From Albophoma yamanashiensis (Eukaryota > Ascomycota > Sordariomycetes > Hypocreales > Ophiocordycipitaceae): 64,000 nt of DNA. The position numbers were made by a program, and so were the translations under genes. The first letter of the stretch is position 1, and every line of letters starts with the position of its first letter. Shown here piece after piece: positions 34,749-46,225 of this stretch. The stretch covers positions 1,620,534-1,684,533 of the forward strand of contig BCKH01000007.1 of the NCBI GenBank assembly GCA_001600555.1, in the 5' to 3' direction. The notes under the pieces are model-generated. The model worked only from the letters and a program-made list of their open reading frames with translations. It was not told the origin of the DNA and did no database searches.

Positions 34749-35110
34749 ATGAAGATTACATTTATCCTATCGACAACCCTTGCTTGGGTTGGGCTAGCCA
34801 TGGCAGGACTTGGTGGTGCCGAGTCAAGCCAGGATCTAGAAGCACGACAGGGCGGGAAAATCTGCATTGGCAGGGGAGACTCCTGCGTATGTACTCTTCC
34901 CTTCCTTTCACGAGTGAGTCGTACTCGAATCTTCCACATGCTGACATATTGGACAAATTTAGCCTAAGGGAACACTTCCGTGTTGCCCTGGCCTCAGATG
35001 TATTGGTGGAGTTGGCAAGAAGCAGTGTGTAAGTGCTTCCGCTCATATTGAGATCCCACACAAGACCAGGTTTAGCGTGATGCTGATGCCACAAACGCAC
35101 TTAGCGATGA
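34749..35110 (+). CDS. Small secreted knottin-like cysteine-rich protein
   Basis: I assembled three exons: 34749-34886, 34963-35028 and 35105-35110, giving 69 aa. Both introns are 76 nt with good signals: GTATGT...CTGAC...TTTAG and GTAAGT...CTGAT...CTTAG. If the second intron is retained, the frame runs on to 35121. The N-terminus is a signal peptide (MKITFILSTTLAWVGLAMA), then a short acidic pro-region, then a mature part with six cysteines spaced C-x6-C-x6-CC-x4-C-x8-C. That spacing fits an inhibitor cystine knot. Knottin-fold secreted proteins in fungi include plant-interaction effectors such as Avr9, and knottins elsewhere act as protease inhibitors or antimicrobials. Which role applies here cannot be told. 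It sits in AT-rich DNA with its own TATA box. Confidence 0.72.
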
Positions 35111-35866
35111 TTGCGTATTAATTTATATATCTGGCGAGATTCGGCCGTTGTAAGGAGTTCTCTATAGAGTTTAAGCTCGGCCGGCCGATATCGGGTTCCA
35201 GTCGCTACCTCTTGTACAATGAAGATTGCTGTGGCGACGACGCACACATGCCAATTATAGCTAAATTGCTATAAAAATGCTGAAATCAAGTCGCTATGGT
35301 CTTGTAGTGGAAGAGCGTAAATGCATTTTCGGCAACCATCGGGACGTCCTTGCCCAAAAACGCTAGAATTATCGCCGATATTACTAGAGAAACCCGAGAG
35401 TGCCGACTGTATCCTAAACGGCTCATGCTTTAATTTTCAAGTCCCGTCCAGAATTTCTCAAGCCCTCTGAGAGGCCATCCGAGGCAGCAATAATGGTACA
35501 AACCGCGGAAATAGGAGGGATCCTCATTCTTTAGCATTATGATGATTCTGATTCATACCGCAAGACAGACGGTAAACGCTCCGCGTGAGAATCAAACAAT
35601 GACGATTTATCCCCTTATTCGTGAAAGTTGTGATTGTGTGAGAGAAAACTGTAAGCCTATCCGATCTTAACCGATATCTCATTGGAGAATTTCATGTATA
35701 GACAGTCAATCGAACGCGAGTACCTTTTTGTTATGCCAGTCCTCTGACGAGCAGCATTTCTCTTTCAGCCTGTTCCAGCGACGACAATGGCTCATCACAG
35801 CGCTCCCGCGTGTTGCTTGCGGCTGGAGGAACAGCTTGAACACCGTATACCGAGACAATGACGACC
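35111..35866. other. AT-rich spacer
   Basis: This separates the knottin-like gene from the converging RIB3-like gene. It is AT-rich up to about 35.7 kb and then GC-richer. No gene or RNA is recognised. Confidence 0.45.
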
Positions 35867-36637
35867 TCAATAGTCCACGCCCGGCATGGCCAGGCATCCC
35901 TCCTTGTCCTCAACGTAAGCCACCAGGTCCCTGATGGTGCAGACCTTGATTCCCCACTGCCTCCCGAAGGCGAGGCAGTCGTCGCGCCGCATCATACCCG
36001 CCCCGATATACTCAGTCGTCATCCCCCCCGCCTGCTCGGCCGCCAGCTCGCCGTCTAGGATCATCTCGCAGAGCACGCCGGCCTGCCTCCTACCCGCCAG
36101 CCGGCATAGCTCCACGGCCGCCTCGGTATGCCCGCGCCTAGCCCGTACGCCCGCGTTCACCGCCCGTAGCGGGAGGACATGACCCGGCCGCCGAAAGCTA
36201 GCCTTCGTACTGACCTCGTCCGCCAGCGTGCGGCACGTAAGCGCCCGGTCGTGCGCCGAGATACCCGTCGAGATAGACGCGTCGGCCCCGTCCACGGTAA
36301 TACTATAGGCGCAGCGTGTCGGGTCTGCGCCCTCGGTCACCATGAGCGGCAGGTCAAGTTCGTTGGCACGCGATTCGGGGACCGCCACGCAGATATACCC
36401 TGACGTGTGCCGGATCATAAAGGCCATCTTGCTAGTTGTCACGGCGTCGGCCGCAATTATCAGATCGCCCTCATTCTCACGGTCCGGGTTGTCCAAGACA
36501 ATGGCGAACTCGCCGCGCCCTGTTGAGACTTCCCGTCAGTCAGGCGCCATGATAGAGAGGGCAGACAACAAGGTACCAATGGCGTCGATAGTCTCTGGAA
36601 TCGAGGCGAATCCATCTCGAGGGCTGCAATCTTCCAT
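35867..36637 (-). CDS. RIB3: 3,4-dihydroxy-2-butanone 4-phosphate synthase
   Basis: This enzyme makes the four-carbon unit of riboflavin from ribulose 5-phosphate, releasing formate. There are two exons, 36577-36637 and 35867-36519, with a 57-nt intron 36520-36576 (donor GTACCT, acceptor AACAG). Splicing removes an apparent TGA stop and joins SIPETIDAI to GRGEFAIVLD, giving 237 aa. Conserved features are present: DNPDRENEGDLIIAA with the acidic metal/substrate residues, RHTSGYICV, STGISAHDRALTC, SFRRPGHVLPLRA, RRGHTEAAVELCRLAG, and MMRRDDCLAF near the end. An insertion-like stretch GELAAEQAGGMTTEYIGAG precedes MMRRDD. The gene is GC-rich within AT-rich flanks and is not beside any other riboflavin gene, so it may be a second copy rather than the housekeeping gene; this needs a genome check. 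Confidence 0.92.
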
Positions 36638-39600
36638 CGAGACAAAGCTTGTAAGTATAAAAGAGAATAAAACGTTGCTCTGGAACTAAAAGTCGCGCTC
36701 GTCTATTTCTGAATATCCAAGGTGGAAAGGCAAACCTCGTTCCATTTAAGTTGCGTCACCGTCCTAGACCCCGTTGAACATCCGTCAGCCGGCTTGTTGA
36801 TACCCCGACCGGCCGGAGGCAAACAGCTTGCAACCCCGAGCAACCCGAGCCCAAGAGATTAAACAAATGGCAATGATGCGAGGCGGTCAGTCAAGGGTGA
36901 CGGCCGCGGGGTGCATAGACGACATCGGAGCCGCGCCGGATATCGGCCCAGCCCTGCGCCTTAGCGATGCTGACATCCCTGTTATCACATGCACCTCATA
37001 ATGAGCCGATGTTTGCCGAGCCGAGCATCGAGCTTCTCTTCTCCATCGTCAAAAGGTCTCGAGAATATCCATTGAGAAGGTCGTAGTACTACGAACAACA
37101 AGAGCACGTCTCCAGAATACGACAAAGTGGGGAATCTCGAAGCCCCGGAACCCGCGCGTGACACTGTCGGTCAGGGCCAGCGCCATGAATTGAGCCCTTA
37201 GATTTGCATCTGCTCACACACAAAGACAAGTGCCACCGAGATCAGCCATACAATCAGAAGACTATGGTCACCATGTCTTGAGTCGACGTAAGGCGAGCTG
37301 ACTGAGGAACGGAGGGGTTTTAAATCCGACTATCTGGCGAATGCACGGCCTGGCTCTGGCTTGTGCTGGAATTATACCTGGATCATTAAAAGCTCAATGG
37401 ATTCTTCTTCAACATGTTTTCGCCGACACCGACGGCCGCCCAAGCCACAAGAATAATGCGGTCACGTTGAAGGGTGGGTTGGTGGGTTGGAGAGGCATTG
37501 CTGGAAAGCAATGAGCACGGCAATCTGCCCCATAAGCTCCGAATATCAGGCAGCGGCCAACCGCCGCTCAGCAGCTGTCTGCGAACGGAAGCTGTGGGGA
37601 TCTAGTATGGGCAAATCTGTTGACCAAAAGGCTCCCTGGACATGAGTAGGATCGGGACACGATTCTGCCTTCGCAAGACGATATAGTAGGATTCCCTTCT
37701 GCCTGGTTCTGCCCCATTTTCTCTGAGCGAGGGACTGGAAAGAATATCTGAGCTCTTTCGGGAGAGCGCGGAACATTTTGAGGCATCGTCTCCGTATGGT
37801 TGCATAGAAAAACATCCAGACCTCTGAGCTAGGTATCATTTGACTCTCAGAAGTGGCACTCGAAGAAGGGGATCCGAGAGATGATGCATACGAATGCCAG
37901 AGGGCTTGCTTGAAGAGCTGCCACCGCTCGGGCCAATAGCTTGGCGATGAGAACCTCTGAAAGCTGAGAATGGCAGTACGAAGGCAATAGGTTCGGCAAA
38001 ACATTTACTAATACCCGAGGCTCTCCTTCGATGAGCCCTCGCTATGTCCACGTCTTCATAATAGGGCTTGTGCTCGTCCGTTAGGGGTCAATTCATTGGC
38101 TTGGCACAAACCTGGGTACCTGGGTAATTGGACTATGGAGCAAGGTTGTATCTTCGGTATTCTGGAAGGATGTCAAGGCAGGTAACGGAACCTGAAACCA
38201 AACTTTAGCTGCGGCCGTGAGAATAGGGCTTGGAGACGGCGGATCCGGAGGCATTGGGTCCTTCGGGCGCCAACGAGACCCCACTTCGATACCCGATGGG
38301 CCGGTGATCTCGAGGCCGGCCTGTACAGTAGATTTCTGGGCGGCGCCATCTGGGCTGAAGCATCGCTAAATGCACGCTGACGTCTGAGGGAAGGATGGAC
38401 CGAGAGTTGGGTGCTGGTTTGTGGGAGCAACGATGAGTCAACTGAAGCTCCATATTCTTGGTGACGTCCGTGACGCGGCACAGCGGCTAGAACTGGCCTT
38501 GCAAGCACGTCGCGGGAAGCCAAAAGGAAAATCTCTGGCCCAACATGAGCCTTGGGACATCAAAAGAAACGCGTGCTAGTGATTTCTGGAAGCGACAGGG
38601 ACAGCGGGTCACCTCCCGAGTTGCGAATGTACTCCTACTCCGTACATGTCGATCCAAAACGCAAGAAGGGGGACAAGTTTCGCTGCCCAAGTTACCGCGG
38701 AGGTTGCAAAATAAGACGACAGGGCGGGGACTGTAGCGCCGTTCCTTTCGGCACGATGAATGGGGAAATCATTACGAGCACAGCCGGCCAGGTCGACGCT
38801 GCTTGTTGCCATGCTGGGGGAGCCTGGGTTTGGAGTCGTGAAGGCTACGTCAGTGATTGTGGCGTTAGAGTGCTGGTGGACTTCGATAAGAGGCGCCCGC
38901 AAGGCGCGGGACGTTGCGCCTTGGTGCGAGGGCCGTTCCGGAAACTCTAAGCGCGACGTGGCAATCCAACGCTCCGATGACCAGACGTGCGTGTTGGAGG
39001 GCTGGTAAGGCAACTCTTGCGACATTGACGAGGCGAAAATGCCCAAGATGCAGGACCTTGGCTAGCAGAGTTCACCATGGCGGTATTACCGTCAGGTGCG
39101 GGCCAGGGACGCGACCCCGGCCTCGACATCGTAGGGGTGCCCATGTCGCCTCGCTGCTCCCCCACCTCGGGCGCCCAGCAGCTTGCCCAACGGCCGCGAC
39201 CAGCCTCCCGATATTCGCTGCCTGCCTCGAGTCTTGTATTTGTAGTTGCAGTCACCCGGCTCGGCTGACGCTCAAGCAGCGGATTGTCCACGACTGTCAA
39301 CGCTGCCTTGCCGTCGAGCCCCCATCGTGAGGCCTCCCCGTGGCCTCCGTGCCCAAGGGCCATCCAACGACTGCCAGGTCACGCGCGGTTCCGCCCAGGG
39401 GCTGTACACGCACATACTTAGGTGCCAGCAGAGGTACTATACGAGCAGCCAGCGGCGGCTGTCCATCTGCCGGCCAAACCTGGCACCTCGCGCCCACCCA
39501 GGCGGGGCCTCCCAGGTCAAACGTCATCGCCCACCACCCCGACTCAGCTGCGCACGACCCGACCGACAACCCACGCTCGCCTCTGCTTGACCCTCAACGT

Positions 39601-39801
39601 ACTTCATCCGTACGCTTGCCTGGCTCGCGTTTTTACACTTTTGCTTTGAAAAGCGACCAGCACTGCGATTCACCGCGGCGTTATCCGTCATCACGGTTGC
39701 CGTGTTTGCTGTATAAGACACCCTCGACCACGCACAAGCGCCGTCTTGCGTTTGCCGCCATACCCGACCCCGACAGCTTCCCCGCCCTCAATCGTGCCAC
39801 C
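36638..39801. other. 3.2-kb interval without a recognised gene
   Basis: Short frames occur on both strands (for example minus 37546-38004 and plus 38552-38950), but none shows a family motif, signal peptide or supported introns. The right end, from about 39.4 kb, should contain the promoter and C/T-rich leader of the DUF8035 gene. No RNA gene was seen. Confidence 0.45.
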
Positions 39802-41384
39802 ATGGCTGGCGAGCGCTGGGACCGAGACCGCCTCACGTACGAGCGCGACCGCGTCGAGGATGACCGGTATTACATGCGTGGCGGGAACGGACGTGACCGC
39901 GACCACTCCGACGACCGATTTGACCGACGGAGGGTGTACGAGGACGACCAGATCCGCGAGCGCCGCTACTACGACGATGAGCCGCGCTTCGACCCTCGAC
40001 GGGAGCGGCCGCCACCGCCGGACTTTGACCGCCGCGTCGTGATGGAGATGGAGCGAGACCGCGAGTACTACCAGGACCCCGCCCCTCGCCGCCGCCCAGC
40101 CGTTGTGCGTCGCCAGTCCTCGCTCGACACGTACGACCGCCGGCCACTCCCGCGGCAATTCTATGACCGGGATGAACTGCCCCCTCCCGCCCGCCGGGAG
40201 GACATCTACCGCGACGACTATCGCGCGCCACCTTACACGCCCATCCCGCTGCCAAAGACCCGAGCTCTGCCTCCGCCGAGACGATACCCCGACCGCGGCT
40301 TCTACGACGACATCGACATTGCCGAGGGAGACGAGGAGTACCGACGCTACCCCGAGCGGTTCCATGAGCGCGAGGTTGTTCGGTCTCGGGAGAGGCGCGA
40401 CCGTAGCCGAGAGTCGCGAGCGACGAGGACGCACACCCACAGGAGCAGCTCTCGCTCGTCCGTCACCACGAGCAGCTCGTCCAGCAGCGGCGGTGGCACC
40501 ACTGTCCGAAGCGAGTACCCGAAGAAGGGAAAGACCAAGATTCCAGTGAAGCTTGTGTCTAAGCGGGCCCTGATCGATCTGAGTTATCCGTTTGTGGAAG
40601 AGGTACGTCTCTTGAGAATGCCCTCGGGTCTGTTGCGAAGACCACTTGCTGACGTCGCATCTCAGGGAAATACAATCATCGTGCAGAAAGCACTGGGCCA
40701 AGAGAACATTGACGAGCTCCTCAAGCTCAGCGAAGAGTACAACAAGGGTAGGCCTCCGTCTGCCAGCTACGGCCACCGTCGCAAACTGACCGTTGTTATT
40801 CAGCCGATCAAGAGGTCGCCGCCGCCCGCTCCTCGGCTGGCAACATCATTGAAGAACGCAGGGAGGAGATAGTCATCCCAGCGGTGCCTGCGCCTCCCCC
40901 GGTTGTTGTGCCTGCTCCGGCTCCCGCCCCTGCTCCGGCCCCTGCTCCGGCACCAGCCCCTGTACCGGCTCCTGCTGCGGCACCCGTCATCATCGACGCT
41001 CGCCCGACTGAGGTTATTGATACGACCAGGACGTACATCCGCGAGGTGTCGCCGGCCCGCACCGCCACGACGTCTAGCTGGGACTCGCACCACCATCACC
41101 ACCATGACGAGGTAATTGTCGGTCCTCTGGTCGAGCGCTCACGGTCCCGATCGCGATCAGGCCGCGAAATCCGCGCCGAGATCCGAGCTCTCGAGAGAGA
41201 ACTGGCGCACCGGCCCAGAGGCGACCTAGGCGAGCGCGAGATCATTCGCACCGAGCGGCTGCCGGACGGCCAGCTCGTCGTCTACGAGGAGAAGGTAGAG
41301 AGGCAGGTCGCTGGACCCAAGCCGCCGCGGATCGAGAAGGACAAGAAAGGTAGGATGTCCATCAGCGTGCCGAAATATCGATGA
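39802..41384 (+). CDS. DUF8035 family fungal protein with RS/RD-rich N-terminus
   Basis: There are three exons, 39802-40602, 40666-40747 and 40804-41384, giving 487 aa. The start has an optimal context (CCACCATGG). Residues 1-240 are dominated by Arg, Asp, Tyr and Pro (for example RDRLTYERDRVEDDRYY), like RNA-processing factors. The DUF8035 core follows across the first intron: KKGKTKIPVKLVSKRALIDL, YPFVEE, then GNTIIVQKALGQENIDELLKLSEEYN. After it come a Pro-Ala repeat (about residues 325-350), a natural run of six histidines in WDSHHHHHHDEVIVG, an RSRSRSRSGREIRAEIR helix, and a C-terminal strand-rich piece ending ISVPKYR. Function is unknown; sticky Arg-rich low complexity suggests RNA or condensate association, by inference. 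Confidence 0.88.
40909..40986 (+). repeat. Imperfect coding repeat for Pro-Ala
   Basis: A degenerate GCTCCGGCTCCC/GCCCCTGCTCCG array inside exon 3 of the DUF8035 gene encodes alternating Pro and Ala. Length variation between strains is likely. Confidence 0.8.
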
Positions 41385-43058
41385 AGGTGCGCCCTGTTAC
41401 AGTTGTGTGGCTTTTGCAGAGCAAGCGGCTGACTTCAGCTCGTACAGGACCAAATCCCAGGCTTCTCCGGGCGATGCTGAGTACTTTGACGTGAAAATTC
41501 AAACGTAATATCGGCAGCGGAGACAGGGAGCAAAAGGGGAAACAGTTGAATCGCACATTTATTCAGAACTTTCAAGGGGGGCACTGAAAGCATCATGATG
41601 GCTAGGTCGGACCCGGCCAGGTCATCCAGGGCTCTACGGCTGCCTGTGTGAACTAATACTGGGGTAAGGCTTGGCATATAGACAGAAACATGCATCGACC
41701 GATCGGGCCGATGTTGTGGTATTTTAGCGAAATATGGGAACGCAGGAAAAGGAGAATGAAGGATTTTTGTGCGACTGTGGTGATGATATGACTACGGCAG
41801 TTCCTCGCTTCACTTAGCATCTTCAAGCAAGCGAAATACAGACAATGAGACGTAAGACCGCATGAATGAGCTCAGAAGCGTCAGTCAGTAGTAATACGTG
41901 CTGGATGTCGGAGGCTGTATTGGTGGATGCCACGATGATGTGCCAGGGATCACGCGGCGTCTGAAACACTTGATAAGGGCCTCGACCCGCGAAATAAAAA
42001 TGCGAGCCAATGGCAAGGTTAATCGCCGGCACTTCTACGAGTGCAAGATACTGCAAAGTTTGGAGTGTCTCTGCAATGCAGCCACAGCGCGCACGCCCGA
42101 CGAAGCCCGCCACTCTTCGCACACGTATTTCATGCAGATAGATGCCTTGCCTCGACGTCGGCATCAGAAGTTGGCCACGCGCCGCCCGCATGCCTAGTCT
42201 GCCCACCAAGCAACTGCCTGCGAGTGGTGATGTGGTCTTATCGTGAGAGATGGAGAATAGTCCGTACGAGTAGCGATCCCAATACGGGCATTGCAAGGAG
42301 AGAGTCCCGTGGCTCGTGGACGACGCCACTTGGTCAGCGGACCACCCCGAGTCACCTCGGGCGGATGGCTGTGATGCGATCATGAGAGGAACTGCATCCC
42401 ATGGGGGCAGGTATCTGAGAAATACTGTTTCACGGATGCAGTTCCCTCCGGGATAGTATGACAAGCAATCTCGTAAGCTGGACCACGACGGGAAGAAGGC
42501 TACCGCGCCGCGCCGTGACGGCTATACTTTGACAGGAACAGCGATATGACATCAGCGCGAGATTCCGTACGAGTAAAGTCCAACCGCAGCCGGTGGAATG
42601 CTGCCGTGTAAAGTTGCCGCCACAAGTGGCGTGGCGGTGAAGGATGACGCCGCTGAACAACAGCTGGCCGCGCGACAACTCGTTTGCAGCGAAGCTTCTG
42701 AGAAAACAAATGCAAGGCTTCCTTACGACGCAAAACTTGCCCGTGACCCCTGGGAGGCTGACGCTTGGCTGCAAGATGGCCAGATGGGGGGGACACCTCG
42801 TTGGTCCGAAATGCGGTGCCACCTCGGGCGCTCACTCAGCCTGCATCCAACGTCGTCATGCGTCGTGGCACCTTTCATCTGGCGAGCAGCGATCGCCCGC
42901 CGATGCTCGTCGGTACTGAGCCGGATGCATAAGAGAGACTGGTTGCGGCCGTCGCGACGGCGACAGCTCTACGAGCCTTCGGACGCGTTGAGCACGGAAC
43001 ACAGCGTGTAAGAAGAGCTTCAACCCAACCCCGACACTACGACTGCGCAAGACGCACG
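41385..43058. other. 1.7-kb intergenic region
   Basis: The minus-strand frame at 41823-42464 (213 codons) has no recognised motif, signal or intron support and is not called. The right end holds the promoter of the carboxypeptidase gene. Confidence 0.45.
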
Positions 43059-44631
43059 ATGCTCGTCGCGAGGGCCGTCTTCGCCGCAGGCCTCCTCGCC
43101 GGCGCCGCGTTCGCGAAGCTGGCAAAGGTCAGCCACGGGAACCGCACGCCGGTAGCCGGCCACGAGCCCACTCAGATCGAGCGCTCGCAGCTGGACCCGT
43201 CGCAGTACATCGGCAGCTCGACGGAACTCGACTCGATACCCTTCAGGGCCGGGCAGTACACGTTCCTCGAGCAGGACCACGCCATCTGCGCGTCGCACGG
43301 CGAGAGGCAGTGGACCGGCACCGTCGACGTGACCGACAACCACCGGCTGTTCTACTGGTTCTTCGAAAGCCGCAGCGACCCGGCCAACGACCCCATCATC
43401 ATCTGGCTCAACGGCGGGCCCGGCGCATCGTCCATGTACGGCATCTTCACCGAGATGGGGCCCTGCTGGCTCGCGAGCGGGCAGAACGAGACGACGCCCA
43501 ACGAGTGGTCGTGGAACAACAAGGCCTCGGTGCTGTTCCTCGACCAGCCCGCCGGGACCGGCTTCTCGACCGTGTTGAGCGAGGAGTTCCTCCCCAAGGA
43601 GGACCTCGACGGCGCCGAGGACTTCCAGGTCTTCCTCAACGTCTTCTTCTCGCAGCTGTTCCCCGACAAGGCACACCTGCCTATCCACATTGCGGGCGAG
43701 TCGTACGGCGGACACTACCTCCCGACGTACACCAAGCACATCCTCGACTCGCGGCGCTACGAGGCCAAGAGCGCCTTCCGCGGCAACATAGCGTCCCTCA
43801 TCTTGGTCAACGCACTCGTCGACATACCGGCCATCGACCTCGGCGCGTATGAGCTGCTGTGCGTGAGCGAGAACGGCAAGGGCATCCTGAACCAGACGGC
43901 GTGCGACTTCATGCGCGAGAACTACCCCGAGTGCTGGAAGCTGCGGCAAGGGTGCGTCACGAACGACGACCCATGGGCGTGCGTCTCCGCGCTGGACTAC
44001 TGCGGCCAGACAGAGTGGTTCTATGAAGGGGACCCGTACTACAGTAAGTCCAAGGTTCAATTCATGTGAAGTGCCCGAGAGACGGCTGCTGACCACGCTG
44101 CCTTGCGCAGTCCACCGCAAGTGCACCAACCAAGACTGCGACGGCCCGCAGGATGGCAACATTACGGCCTACCTCAACCAGCCGCGCACCCTCTCCGCGC
44201 TCAGCCTGTCCTCGGATTTCGGCTTCTCCGCCAGCAGCGAGGCGATCCTGAACCGGTACCTCGCGAGCGGCTCCTTCGGGCGGCCGACGCTTGCCGAGGT
44301 GGGCGACGTGCTGGACGCGTACCGGGAGCCCAACGGCGTGGGCGACATCAAGGTGCTGGTCATGAACGGCAACGACGACTGGATCTGCAACACGCCCGGC
44401 AACAAGATCGCGTACGACGAGGTGCGCTGGAGCGGGCAGGCCGACTACCGCAACCGGCCGTGGCGTGCGCTGCCCGAGGGCATCGCGGCGACGGGGGAGT
44501 GGAAGGGCACCGCCGACGGGCGGCTGGTGTTCGTGACGGTCGACGGCGCCGGGCACGAGCTGCCGCAGTGGGTGAGGGAGGGGAGCTTCCAGATCTTGGA
44601 GCGGTGGATCGCCGGGCAGTGGCGCGCATAG
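43059..44631 (+). CDS. Secreted serine carboxypeptidase (peptidase S10)
   Basis: There are two exons, 43059-44043 and 44111-44631, with a 67-nt intron (GTAAGT...GCGCAG), giving 501 aa. The N-terminus is a signal peptide (MLVARAVFAAGLLAGAAFA). The S10 fold is complete: substrate-binding WLNGGPGASSMYG, catalytic Ser in GESYGGHYLP (about residue 215), catalytic Asp in NGNDDWICN and catalytic His in GAGHELP. Several Asn-X-Ser/Thr sites (NRT, NET, NQT, NIT) suggest N-glycosylation. The enzyme should remove C-terminal residues from peptides in the vacuole or outside the cell at acid pH. The signal peptide and lack of a long pro-region favour secretion. Codons are strongly GC-biased. Confidence 0.95.
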
Positions 44632-45184
44632 AAACCCCGTGTGGCGGATGGGCCGACACGACCCGGCGATTTAATTAGAGAGAGCCTAGAGCTTGGGACC
44701 TTCACATGCGATCCGGATGAGCGCGGAGCTCGGCCCAGGCGGGCCGTACGAGACCATGAGATCATAATTCCTGCTCTATAGCATTCTAGCTCAAATAGAG
44801 AGGGTAAAAAGCACCTGATGCTCTAGCCTCGTCGGGCCGGGCGCCGACGTCCCCAACAGCCTGACAGGTGTCGTGTAAGCGGGTTGTGGGGAACCTGGAG
44901 GGAGGCGCCCCGGGGGTGGCGGCGCACCGCGCGGAGTCGCGGAGCAACCGAGGCAGACGATCCCGTCCTGGCCTCCGACTATAATTTTCACGATGGAGAC
45001 TGCTGCTTCGACCCCGCCAAATCCTCTTTGACAGGCTTCTCCCTTGTTTCCTTTGTTTCAGGACCACACGGTTCGACGTGTCGCGTCTTGACAACTCAGA
45101 GTCTCAGACAGTTCGCCACTTACACGCCTCCCGGACCACGACGACGACGCCGCCGCCGCCGCCGCCGCCGCACGCTCCGCAGCC
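44632..45184. other. Promoter region of the sterol desaturase-like gene
   Basis: It separates two plus-strand genes. The last 50 nt before the start codon at 45185 are a trinucleotide microsatellite. No gene is recognised. Confidence 0.5.
45137..45170 (+). repeat. ACG/CCG trinucleotide microsatellite in 5' UTR
   Basis: A run of acg triplets passes into about seven ccg triplets and ends 15 nt before the start codon at 45185, so it lies in the transcribed leader. Confidence 0.85.
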
Positions 45185-45946
45185 ATGGACGCAGTGGCGA
45201 ACCTGTGGAAGCAGGTCGTGGCCTCCAGCAACCCGTACGTGCTCGACGTCGTCGGCAGCCTCGCCATCCAGATCGTCTTCTGGTGGCTCCCGTGCCTCGT
45301 CTTCGCGTCGCTCGACTCGCTCGCGCCGGCCTTCTCGGCGCGCCACAAGATCCAGCCGGCGCCCAAGCAGCCGACGGCGGCCGAGGTCTGGGACGCCGTC
45401 GACGTGTCGGCGCGCAACCAGCTGCTCGTGACGGCGGCGCACGTCGGGCTGACGTACGCCGCGTACGCGACGGGGCGGCCGCCCGTGATCCGCATCGAGG
45501 CGGCGCTGCCGTCGGCCGCCGAGCTCGCGCGCGACATCGCGCTGAGCGTGGCCGCGCGCGAGGCCCTCTTCTACTACTCGCACCGGCTGTTCCACGTGCG
45601 CTGGCTGTACAAGCGCATCCACAAGATGCACCACAAGTTCACGGCGCCCGTCGCCTTCGCGTCGCAGTACGCGCACCCCGTCGAGCACGTGCTGGCCAAC
45701 ACGCTGCCCATCGTGCTGCCGCCGCTGCTGCTGCGCTCGCACATCCTGACCATGTGGGCCTTCGTGGCCTGGCAGCTGGTCGAGACGGCGACGGTGCACA
45801 GCGGCTACGACTTCTTCGGCGGCGCCGCGCGCAAGCACGACCGCCACCACGAGCGCTTCGACGTCTACTTTGGCGGCATCGGCGTGCTCGACTGGTTCCA
45901 CGGCACCGACGAGGGGAAGCGGGCCAAGGGGGCGAAGGCCCAGTAG
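45185..45946 (+). CDS. Sterol desaturase/fatty acid hydroxylase family membrane enzyme
   Basis: This is a single-exon gene of 253 aa. The di-iron histidine boxes of the family are complete: HRLFH, HKMHHKF, a middle HPVEH, a distal HSGYD and HDRHHERF near the end. Hydrophobic segments flank them (SLAIQIVFWWLPCLVFASL, LLVTAAHVGLTYAAYA, VLANTLPIVLPPLLL), as in endoplasmic reticulum hydroxylases. The closest named relatives by pattern are the C-4 sterol methyl oxidase (Erg25) group, but the protein is shorter and may act on another lipid. The last residues EGKRAKGAKAQ include a lysine-rich tail compatible with ER retrieval, although the exact KKXX form is missing. Expected reaction: O2-dependent hydroxylation of a membrane lipid. 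Confidence 0.92.
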   Translation: MDAVANLWKQVVASSNPYVLDVVGSLAIQIVFWWLPCLVFASLDSLAPAFSARHKIQPAPKQPTAAEVWDAVDVSARNQLLVTAAHVGLTYAAYATGRPPVIRIEAALPSAAELARDIALSVAAREALFYYSHRLFHVRWLYKRIHKMHHKFTAPVAFASQYAHPVEHVLANTLPIVLPPLLLRSHILTMWAFVAWQLVETATVHSGYDFFGGAARKHDRHHERFDVYFGGIGVLDWFHGTDEGKRAKGAKAQ

Positions 45947-46225
45947 GCGTGTATATCGAGAAGTGGGGTGGGTGTACGGTACGGTTGGGGACGATCGGGG
46001 ACAGTCACGATGCAAATAGAGGCTGCGATGTGGTGTTTCGCGGTGCTTCGCGAGCGCGCGGCCGCGAGGCGCGCAGGGTATATACATGTGTGTATTGACT
46101 ACAGAGGGGGCGCAACATCAAACAATAAACGAAAGCGGTATCATTTCCTTGTTTCTTCCATCCTGATACATTCCTTCGCCTGACACCCTCCTCCCCGTCC
46201 ACGTCACCACCATTTCCAAACCCTC

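Noticed and set aside
36520..36576. Apparent TGA stop near the start of the RIB3-like gene
   Set aside because: It lies inside a 57-nt intron with good borders; splicing restores IGRGEFAIVLD.
37546..38004. 152-codon minus-strand frame with a Cys/Arg-rich sequence
   Set aside because: No conserved motif; composition fits chance.
41823..42464. 213-codon minus-strand frame
   Set aside because: It lacks a domain, a signal peptide and intron support, and sits in a promoter-like interval.
43310..43852. Arg/Pro-rich frame inside the carboxypeptidase gene
   Set aside because: It is an alternative-frame shadow of the S10 coding sequence.
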